NCBI RefSeq assembly: GCF_036227405.1
Contig: NZ_CP109473.1
Location: forward strand, 6,820,001-6,884,000
Length of the DNA stretch: 64,000 nt
Origin: Streptomyces sp. NBC_01460
GTDB lineage: Bacteria; Actinomycetota; Actinomycetes; Streptomycetales; Streptomycetaceae
Reading direction: 5' to 3'
Shown here: positions 58,166 through 64,000 of the stretch, piece after piece
Layout of the letters: every line of letters starts with the position of its first letter
Position numbering within the stretch: the first letter of the stretch is position 1
Notes under the pieces: model-generated
Seen by the model: only the letters and a program-made list of their open reading frames with translations
Database searches by the model: none
What the model was told of the DNA's origin: nothing
Made by a program: the position numbers and the translations under genes

Positions 58166-58906
58166 TCAGATCGTGCCGCTCTCCCACCACCAGGCCCGGC
58201 CGAGGTCCGCGCGGCTGTCCACGTGCTGATGATCGACGGTGTACCGCTCCAGGCCGGAGAATCCGCAGGTCTCCGCCTTCTGGTACACCGTGCGGTTGCT
58301 GACGCCGGGCACGGTGAGGTCGGCCGCCGTGCCGTAGAGGTGCATGCTGTCGCTCGCCCCGCCGATCTCGGCGTTGTGCGCGATGCTGCGGAAGCCCGAG
58401 TTGACGGTGACGGCTGTGTTGCCGAGCTTCTTGCGCAGGGCCTCCAGCTTGTACATGGCGCGGCGGGCGTTCTCCCGGGTGGCTGCCGCGCTCACCTTGC
58501 CCCCGTTGAAGGTGCCGCTCGAACGGTCGGTGAACTCACTCCAGTTGAAGTGGGCCGTCGAACCGTCCGACTGCTCCAGGGCGTTGAGCTGGGCCTGGGT
58601 GGCGGGGCCGGCGCTGCCGTCCACGGAGAGGCCGTAGGCCGCCTGGAACCTCCGTACCGCCGCGGCGGTGCCCGCGCCGAAGGCACCGTCGACGCTCACC
58701 CGGGAGTGCGAGGCCGAGTCCGCCGCCCATCCCGCGACACGTATCTGGAGCTCCGTCACATCGGCGCCGCTCGCCCCCTGGTTCAGGGTGCGCGGCCAGC
58801 TGTAGGCATGCGCGGTGCCCGGCAGGAGCAGCGGGCCCACGAAGGCACCCGCGGTCGCGGCGAGGGTTCCGCGCAGGACGGTGCGGCGGTTCGGGGAAGA
58901 GGTCAT
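58166..58906 (-). CDS. Tat-exported M15-type D-Ala-D-Ala carboxypeptidase
   Basis: 246 residues. The Tat motif NRRTVLRG (Arg7-Arg8) heads a signal ending GTAHA. A peptidoglycan-binding domain (about 38-110: LNQGASGADVTELQIRVAGW) precedes an M15A peptidase domain (about 115-246) with zinc ligands in SMHLYGTAADL and DHQHVD and the SGFRS motif. It trims stem peptides in the wall. It lies 86 nt upstream of the amidase gene on the same strand, so the two wall enzymes may be co-expressed. Confidence 0.92.
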   Translation of the reverse strand: MTSSPNRRTVLRGTLAATAGAFVGPLLLPGTAHAYSWPRTLNQGASGADVTELQIRVAGWAADSASHSRVSVDGAFGAGTAAAVRRFQAAYGLSVDGSAGPATQAQLNALEQSDGSTAHFNWSEFTDRSSGTFNGGKVSAAATRENARRAMYKLEALRKKLGNTAVTVNSGFRSIAHNAEIGGASDSMHLYGTAADLTVPGVSNRTVYQKAETCGFSGLERYTVDHQHVDSRADLGRAWWWESGTI

Positions 58907-59044
58907 CGGGACTCCTCGGGACGTGGGGGTGTGGGGCCGGAGGGAGGCGGGGGCGGCGCGTGGTGTCGCGGGGACCGGTGCGACGAGGCGAGTTCATGCT
59001 CCGGCCTGCGCCCCTGGCTGTCATGCTCATTCGAACGAGATGAA

Positions 59045-60106
59045 ATGACGCAGGTGGAAAGGGTGACGGCAGTGCTTCGCTTCCACTTCTCCGCTGAGGA
59101 CCTGGCCAGGACCCGGGTCGCCGCCGCACCGCATCCGCTGTGGGAGATCGCTTCCAGCCTGCATCGCTTCCAGACCCCCTTGGGCCGTGGGGCGTACGCG
59201 CACTGGTACCACCCCGCGCGTGAGCGGCTCCGGGAGGCGGGACTCGAGGGTGTGGTGCGGCGGGTGCTGTTACCCCTCTACCCGCGCGCTTCCTACTTCC
59301 CCGACTTCCTCACCCCGCTGGAGGGCACGGCAGGGCTGGAAGCGGGGCTCGACGCCATCCTCGCCACCCCGCCGGACCAGGTCGCGGCGCAACTCGCGGC
59401 CCTCGCACGGGTCGTACGGGTGCCCGCCCGGCTGGGGAGACTGACGGAGCGGAAGGGCCGCAGCGAGCTGGTGGACGTCCTGCGGGCCTATCACCGGACC
59501 GTCATCGCACCCCATGAGCAGTGGGTGCGCGAAAGCCTGCACACCGAGCGGCTGCGGCTGGCCCGCCACCTGCTCGACGGGGGCACGGAGGGTCTGCTCG
59601 AAGGGCTCGGCCCGACCGTGCGGTGGAGGCACCCGCGCCTGGAGGTCAGCGCGTATCCGACCGACCACGACATCCGGCTGGAGGGCCGCGGGCTGCTGCT
59701 CATCCCGTCGTACTTCTGCTGGAAGGGGCCGATCTCCCTCGCGGATCCAGGGCTGCCTCCCGTCCTCATCTACTCCCTGCGCCACGAGGTGCCCACCGGA
59801 CCGGCGAGGACCGCGGCCGAGAGCGTCTGCTCCCCGTCGCTCCAGGTGCTGCTGGGCCGGGCCCGTGCCGCGGTCCTGCAGGCCGCGGCCGCCGGGGCGA
59901 CCACCACCGAGGCCGCGCGGCGGGCCGGAGTCTCCCCGGCGACCGCGACGCACCACACCACGGCCCTGCGCGACGCCGGGCTCATCACCAGCCACCGTCA
60001 CGGCAACACCATGATCCACACCCTGACGGTGCTGGGGGCGACGATGCTGACCCGGAACCCGGCGAACCCCCTCCAGGAGTCCTCGCAGGGGCAGGGCCCG
60101 CGGTGA
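59045..60106 (+). CDS. ArsR-like winged-helix regulator with a large N-terminal domain
   Basis: 353 residues from the ATG at 59045, just after a run of A/G bases; a GTG at 59060 is an alternative. The N-terminal 250 residues follow the pattern of Streptomyces ArsR-type regulators: TAVLRFHFSAEDLARTRVAA, HPLWEIASSLHRFQ, and LIPSYFCWKGPISLADP. The C-terminal HTH reads GATTTEAARRAGVSPATATH and LRDAGLITSHRHGNTM. Many such genes occur per genome; targets unknown. Divergent from the carboxypeptidase gene. Confidence 0.85.
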   Translation: MTQVERVTAVLRFHFSAEDLARTRVAAAPHPLWEIASSLHRFQTPLGRGAYAHWYHPARERLREAGLEGVVRRVLLPLYPRASYFPDFLTPLEGTAGLEAGLDAILATPPDQVAAQLAALARVVRVPARLGRLTERKGRSELVDVLRAYHRTVIAPHEQWVRESLHTERLRLARHLLDGGTEGLLEGLGPTVRWRHPRLEVSAYPTDHDIRLEGRGLLLIPSYFCWKGPISLADPGLPPVLIYSLRHEVPTGPARTAAESVCSPSLQVLLGRARAAVLQAAAAGATTTEAARRAGVSPATATHHTTALRDAGLITSHRHGNTMIHTLTVLGATMLTRNPANPLQESSQGQGPR

Positions 60107-60215
60107 GGGAAGAGCTCCGGGAGGCGTGGTCCACGCGCGGGTGTGCCGGTTCGGGCCCGGCCTGTGGCGATATGGGACCCTGGTCGGCACGTCGCCGTCC
60201 CGACCAGGAGTCGCC

Positions 60216-60545
60216 ATGATCTTCATCGCCGTCAAGTTCACCGTGCGTACCGCCGAGCGGGACAACTGGCTCCCGGCTGTGGAGGACTTCACCCTCGCCA
60301 CCCGTCAGGAGCCGGGGAACCTCTTCTTCGACTGGTCCTACAGCGTCGAGAACCCGGACCAGTTCGTCCTGCTCGAGGCGTTCGCCTCGCAGGAGGCCGG
60401 CGTGGCGCACGTGAACTCCGACCACTTCAAGGCGGCGATCGACACCATGTCCGAGCTCGTCAGCGAGATCCCGGAGATCATCAACGTCGAGGTGCCCGGG
60501 GACGACTGGTCCCGGATGTCGGAGGTCACCCCGCGCAACCGGTGA
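60216..60545 (+). CDS. Antibiotic-biosynthesis-monooxygenase-fold protein (YgiN-like)
   Basis: 109 residues from the ATG at 60216 (CAGGAG 5 nt upstream). The dimeric ferredoxin-like ABM fold is recognised from MIFIAVKFTVRTAERDNWL, TRQEPGNLFFDWSYSVENPD, FVLLEAFASQEAGVAHVNSD and HFKAAIDTM. Relatives are quinol monooxygenases or heme-degrading enzymes. It stands alone, convergent with the aldo/keto reductase gene. Confidence 0.85.
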   Translation: MIFIAVKFTVRTAERDNWLPAVEDFTLATRQEPGNLFFDWSYSVENPDQFVLLEAFASQEAGVAHVNSDHFKAAIDTMSELVSEIPEIINVEVPGDDWSRMSEVTPRNR

Positions 60546-60591
60546 CCTCCGCCCCTGACAGCCACGGCCGGGCGAGGTCCGGCCGCCGCCG

Positions 60592-61428
60592 TCAGAACTC
60601 CTCGTGCGTGGTGGGGTCCCCGCCGAAGCGGTGCGACGGCCGGGCCCCGATCCGGTCCAGCTCCTGCTGGGCCAGCTCGAAGCCGAACAGGCCGAGGTTC
60701 TCCCGCTGCCGCCGGGGATCGGCGGACTTGGGGATCGGCACCGCGCCCAGCTGGGTGTGCCACCGCAGCACCACCTGGCCCGGCGTCACTCCGTGGGCCG
60801 CGGCGGCGGCGATCACCTCGGGGGCCTCGAGCACCTGGCGTCCCCGGGCCAGCGGGCTCCAGCTCTCCGTGACGATGCCCTTCGCGGTGTGCACGGCCCG
60901 CAGCTCCTCCTGCGGGAGCAGCGGATGCATCTCGATCTGGTTCACCACGGGCAGCACACCCGTCTCCCGCTCCAGCCGGTCCAGGTGCTCCGCCGTGAAG
61001 TTGGAGACGCCGATGGAGCGTACGAGGCCGTCCTCGCGGAGCTTGATCAGCGCCTTCCAGGTGTCCACGTACTTGTCCACCCGGGGCAGCGGCCAGTGGA
61101 TGAGGTACAGGTCGACGTAGTCCAGCCCCAGGTTGCTCCGGGACTCCTCGAAGGAGGCCAGCGTCTCCTCGTAGCCGTGGTGCCGGCCGGGAACCTTGGT
61201 CGTGACGAAGAGTTCCTCGCGCGGCACTCCGGAGCGGGCGATCCCGCGGCCGGTGCCCGTCTCGTTCCGGTAGTTCAGCGCGGTGTCCACGAGCCGGTAA
61301 CCGGTCTCCAGCGCACCGGCGACGGCCTTCTCGGCCTCCTCGTCGTCGAGCGGCCAGGTGCCGAGGCCCACCGCGGGGATGGTGCTGCCGTCGTGCAGGT
61401 TGCGGACCGGGGGCGGTGTCTGGCTCAT
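60592..61428 (-). CDS. Aldo/keto reductase
   Basis: 278 residues from the ATG at 61428 (GGGAG just upstream). The catalytic tetrad is visible: Asp and Tyr in DTALNYRNE, Lys in FVTTKVPG and His in LIHWPLP. The cofactor motif is VVLRWHTQLGAVPIPKSADPRR. It would reduce small aldehydes or ketones with NADPH. Relatives include 2,5-diketogluconate reductases, but the substrate is not readable. Confidence 0.93.
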   Translation of the reverse strand: MSQTPPPVRNLHDGSTIPAVGLGTWPLDDEEAEKAVAGALETGYRLVDTALNYRNETGTGRGIARSGVPREELFVTTKVPGRHHGYEETLASFEESRSNLGLDYVDLYLIHWPLPRVDKYVDTWKALIKLREDGLVRSIGVSNFTAEHLDRLERETGVLPVVNQIEMHPLLPQEELRAVHTAKGIVTESWSPLARGRQVLEAPEVIAAAAAHGVTPGQVVLRWHTQLGAVPIPKSADPRRQRENLGLFGFELAQQELDRIGARPSHRFGGDPTTHEEF

Positions 61429-61431
61429 GGT

Positions 61432-61834
61432 CTCCCATTTCGTTCGCGTACCGTCCCGCCAGCGTAGGACGGGCCGCCGGGCGCGGCGCGCGGCGTACCG
61501 TCCCAGGTCGGCAGAGGTCGTTGTGCCGCTCACCGTCCTCCTGGACCCAGGAGGACGTCTCGTCGTACTGCCGCTCGCCCACACCGAAGGTCACCCGCGC
61601 GGTGTCCGTGTGGACGTCGTCCAGGGAGGGGCGCTGCAAGGTGTAGCTCCTCCCCAGCTGTACGGCCGTCTGCGTGGCCCGGTCGACGCCCGCCTCGAAC
61701 ACGGGCCAGGTCCACTCCTTGCGGCACCGGTCGGAGAGCGGCGCGTAGACGGCATCGGCGGAGCAGGCCGTCAGCGTGACGGGCGCGGCGGCCAGTACGG
61801 ACAGCCTGGCGGGAAGGGTGGGTGTGGTGCGCAT
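61432..61834 (-). pseudogene. Lipoprotein gene without its own stop
   Basis: An ATG at 61834 (or 61843) begins MRTTPTLPARLSVLAAAPVT with a lipobox LTAC, then ADAVYAPLSDRCRKEWTWPV and ERQYDETSSWVQEDGERHND. After about 61510 the frame loses protein character and stays open far into the aldo/keto reductase gene in another frame. A short secreted protein has probably lost its 3' end through a frameshift or deletion. The end given is only where the downstream gene begins. Confidence 0.5.
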
Positions 61835-62014
61835 GGGCTCCATGTATCGAATATCCGTGCGGAGTACAGGCGATGCCCCTGATCCGTGACAGTCCTGTGG
61901 TGTGACGGCGGGACTCGCCGGGCGTGGTGATGGATTCCGGCCGAAAGTGGGTCAGGACAGGTGGAGGCGTACGGACTGCCGCACCCCACGGCGGCGAGAC
62001 GAAGGAGCAGGACC

Positions 62015-62635
62015 ATGGCGAAGCTGACCCTCACCACGTTCGTGTCCCTGGACGGAGTGATGCAGGCGCCAGGGGGCCCCGACGAGGACACCACGGGTGG
62101 ATTCGCGTACGGCGGCTGGCTGGCGCCCTTCGCGGACGAGGACATGGGGGCCTTCATGAACGAGGTCTTCGACCGGTCGGGCGCCTACCTCCTCGGACGG
62201 CGTACGTATGACATCTTCTCGGCCTACTGGCCCCAGGTCACCGACCCGCTCGATCCGATCGCCTCCCGCCTCAACACGCTGTCCAAGCACGTCGTCTCCA
62301 CCACCCTGACCGACCCGGCGTGGGAGAACACCACCGTGGTCTCCGGCGATGTCCCCGCCGGGGTCGCACGGCTGAAGGAGGAGACGGCGGAGGGCGAGCT
62401 CCAGATCCACGGCAGTGGCGCGCTCGCGCAGAGCCTCCTGCCGCACGGCCTGATCGACGAGGTCAACTTGCTCGTCCACCCGGTCTACCTGGGCAGCGGC
62501 AGGCGGCTCTTCCCGGAGGGCGGGGAGCCGACGGCATTCGAACTGACCGATGTGCGGACCACCGGCAGCGGCATCGCCATCCACACCTACCGGCCCGCCG
62601 GGCCCGCACGGTTCGGGACCGTCGGCGAGGTGTGA
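62015..62635 (+). CDS. RibD C-terminal / dihydrofolate-reductase-like protein
   Basis: 206 residues from the ATG at 62015 (AAGGAG upstream). The pattern LTLTTFVSLDGVMQAPGGPD, AYLLGRRTYDIFSAYWP, LQIHGSGALAQSLLPHGLID and LLVHPVYLGSGRRLFP is that of the RibD_C domain. Members reduce pyrimidine or pteridine-like substrates with NADPH; many are of unknown role. Alone on its strand. Confidence 0.9.
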   Translation: MAKLTLTTFVSLDGVMQAPGGPDEDTTGGFAYGGWLAPFADEDMGAFMNEVFDRSGAYLLGRRTYDIFSAYWPQVTDPLDPIASRLNTLSKHVVSTTLTDPAWENTTVVSGDVPAGVARLKEETAEGELQIHGSGALAQSLLPHGLIDEVNLLVHPVYLGSGRRLFPEGGEPTAFELTDVRTTGSGIAIHTYRPAGPARFGTVGEV

Positions 62636-62666
62636 GGAGAGCGTTCCGCGGGGAGCTCCCCGCGGA

Positions 62667-63302
62667 TCACGCCCCCCGGGGCGGTGTCCAGCCGGGGCTG
62701 CGGCCCAGGGCCGCCAGGATCAGGGGCAGCGTGCCGGGTCCGTCGGGGCGGGTTCCCCCGTCCAGGGGGAGGCCGGGGCGGAACGCGGCGCCCGGTGCAC
62801 GCCTGACGTCGCCGTCCGGTACGGCGCGGGCGATGGGCAGGGCCGCACGGAGCACGGGTTCCGGCAGGCGGACGGGGAACCCGAGCGCGGTGGCGACGTC
62901 CCAGGCGTGTGCCACGTAGTCGATGAAGTGGAAGCCGACGGCCCGGAGGGCGGGCACCGGACGGGCGCTGATCTCCGGCAGCGCGAAAGGCTGTTCGGAC
63001 ATTCCGGGGGAGGCGAAGGCGTCGAGGACGGCCGTCGCGGCGGCCCGGTGGGCGCCGGCCGGGTCGTCCCCGAGGTCCGGCGTCCGCCAGGCAGCGGCGT
63101 CCGCCCCGCCTCCCCGGGCCGCCGCCGCGAAGCCGTGGTGCTGCGCGGTCATGTGCTCCACCAGCTCCCGCAGGGTCCACCGGTCGCACGGGGTCGGACG
63201 CTCCCAGTCGCCGGGGCGGGCCGCGTCCACGACACGGACGGACTCCAGGACGGCGGTGCGGTCGAGCAGGACGATGTCCGCGGGTGTCCCGGTCAGCTCC
63301 AC
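62667..63302 (-). CDS. TIGR03086-type (DinB/maleylpyruvate-isomerase fold) protein
   Basis: 211 residues from the GTG at 63302. It has the PTPCDRWTLRELVEHMTAQH motif and FIDYVAHAWDVATALG with the metal-binding His residues. It is related to the protein at 36155-36763. It overlaps the upstream gene by 10 nt, so the two are one operon. It may be a thiol-dependent detoxification enzyme, but this is inference from the fold. Confidence 0.8.
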   Translation of the reverse strand: MELTGTPADIVLLDRTAVLESVRVVDAARPGDWERPTPCDRWTLRELVEHMTAQHHGFAAAARGGGADAAAWRTPDLGDDPAGAHRAAATAVLDAFASPGMSEQPFALPEISARPVPALRAVGFHFIDYVAHAWDVATALGFPVRLPEPVLRAALPIARAVPDGDVRRAPGAAFRPGLPLDGGTRPDGPGTLPLILAALGRSPGWTPPRGA

Positions 63303-63751
63303 GGGCCGCCCCCGGTCAGGAGGCGTTCCGCGTCCGCCCAGAGAGGCGCGAGTCCGGTGCCGGCGGCCGGCGGGAGGCCGGCGCCGGCCTTGCCCAGCTC
63401 CGCCTCGCGGAGGTCCGACCGCATCACTCCGCGCCCCTGGAACGCCCGTACGACGCGCAGGTGGTCGGGTCGGGCGACGAACCGCATCAGGGAAGCCTCG
63501 TCGGCCCAGACGGTGACCGACCCCGACCGGTTCAGACGAGGGCCGGGCTCCATCCACAGCCGGACGGCGACTGCTCCCGGCGTCCGTGGCCAGCTGCGCC
63601 GGAGCCGCATGCCCTCGAAGGCGACGGCGGGCGTGCCCCACGGGCGGTGCGTGGTGAATTCGGTGATGCTGACGAGGACGGGCGAGCCGGGGCCGGTGCT
63701 GTGCGCCGCCGGACCGCTCTTCCAGGACGTCTTCCAGATGCCGGAGGGCAT
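63293..63751 (-). CDS. Monooxygenase-like (DUF3291/spheroidene-type) protein
   Basis: 152 residues from the ATG at 63751 (MPSGIWKTSWKSGPAAHSTG). The core, VSITEFTTHRPWGTPAVAF, then GAVAVRLWMEPGPRLNRSGS, then VWADEASLMRFVARPDHLRV, resembles dimeric ferredoxin-like monooxygenase proteins that handle small hydrophobic substrates. A TetR gene lies upstream on the same strand with an operator-like sequence between them. The likely unit is regulator, then this gene, then the TIGR03086 gene. Confidence 0.6.
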   Translation of the reverse strand: MPSGIWKTSWKSGPAAHSTGPGSPVLVSITEFTTHRPWGTPAVAFEGMRLRRSWPRTPGAVAVRLWMEPGPRLNRSGSVTVWADEASLMRFVARPDHLRVVRAFQGRGVMRSDLREAELGKAGAGLPPAAGTGLAPLWADAERLLTGGGPWS

Positions 63752-63818
63752 GACCGGCTCCTTCGTCGGAGGGGTGGGCCGGACCGGTGTCACGGCCTCC
63801 CGTCGACCATATAACTAT

Positions 63819-63830
63819 ACGAACGGTCGT
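63819..63830. promoter_or_regulatory. TetR-type operator-like sequence
   Basis: ACGAACGGTCGT is a near-palindrome of the kind bound by TetR repressors. It lies in AT-richer sequence (CATATAACTATACG) between the partial TetR gene and the monooxygenase-like gene. Confidence 0.45.
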
Positions 63831-63843
63831 GCAGCTTGTTTTC

Positions 63844-64000
63844 TCAGGCCGCCGGCAGGAGGGAGGGGTCCGTGGCGGCGGCGTGGAGGCGCCCCAGGAT
63901 GGCCCGCGCGGCCTTCGTGTAGCCCGGGTTGTTGTTGTGCAGCACCGACTCCGCGTTGGCCAGCTCCATGAACGCGATGAGCTCGAAGGCCAGTTGGGAG
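63844..64000 (-). CDS. TetR-family regulator, C-terminal fragment (cut by the window edge)
   Basis: The last 51 codons are present, reading SQLAFELIAFMELANAESVL, then NNNPGYTKAARAILGRLHAA and ending LLPAA. This resembles the C-terminal helices of TetR regulators. The N-terminal DNA-binding domain would lie beyond 64000. It probably controls the two genes downstream through the operator-like sequence at 63819-63830. Confidence 0.65.
   Translation of the reverse strand, partial: SQLAFELIAFMELANAESVLHNNNPGYTKAARAILGRLHAAATDPSLLPAA

Overview
The window is high-GC Streptomyces chromosome. Short intergenic gaps, GTG/TTG starts, C-ending codons, long GC-rich terminators and families such as DUF6083, DUF5955, DUF6879 and Scr1-type XRE regulators all fit. 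All family names come from my reading of the translations and from memory; no search was run.

Layout. (1) 1-9368 is the right end of an integrated element. It carries small minus-strand genes, a repeat array that could be an origin, an XRE/DUF6879 regulatory cluster, a frameshifted gene and a large serine integrase closely resembling phage R4 Sre. The junction lies inside a fatty-acyl-CoA synthetase gene, at a 12-bp core that matches the R4 att core as I remember it. Only the 3' part of that gene remains here; the other end of the element is outside the window. (2) About 10.3-18.6 kb holds glyoxylate carboligase (gcl), catalase, tartronate-semialdehyde reductase (glxR) and hydroxypyruvate isomerase (hyi). 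(3) 18.7-26 kb is a saccharide locus: GH16 with CBM3, GH20, a three-gene ABC importer and a divergent GntR regulator. (4) 26.2-33.4 kb is purine breakdown: OHCU decarboxylase, HIU hydrolase, uricase, two NCS2 permeases and an 8-oxoguanine-deaminase-like amidohydrolase. (5) 33.5-40 kb has tandem GH46 chitosanases, hydrolases, an Fn3 lipoprotein and a QsdR-type regulator. (6) 40.1-45.5 kb is a four-gene overlapping operon (leucine-rich-repeat protein, ankyrin protein, MoxR ATPase, metallopeptidase/VWA protein) preceded by a structurally odd tRNA-like sequence. (7) 46-56.5 kb has malate synthase, a MobA-like transferase, a two-component system divergent from an ABC exporter, the IclR regulator AllR, allantoinase and allantoicase. 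(8) 56.5-64 kb has cell-wall hydrolases and assorted small enzymes and regulators.

How it fits together. Regions 2, 4 and 7 make one pathway: urate to HIU to OHCU to allantoin to allantoate to ureidoglycolate/glyoxylate. Glyoxylate then enters tartronate semialdehyde (Gcl, Hyi, GlxR) or malate (AceB). Two recurring operators tie the scattered genes together. Motif A is a pair of TTCCG-N5-CGGAA-like palindromes set 21 bp apart. It lies at gcl, hyi, aceB and, in degenerate form, between allR and allB, and is probably the AllR site. Motif B (TTCAACAAA-NN-GTTGAA) lies at the urate operon, the catalase gene, allB and aceB. Catalase and the urate operon share an exact 25-nt promoter block, which makes sense because uricase releases hydrogen peroxide.

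The strongest candidates for something new are the LRR/ankyrin/MoxR/VWA operon, the two-operator logic and its unidentified motif-B regulator, the tRNA-like sequence with a 10-bp acceptor stem, and the element's repeat array.
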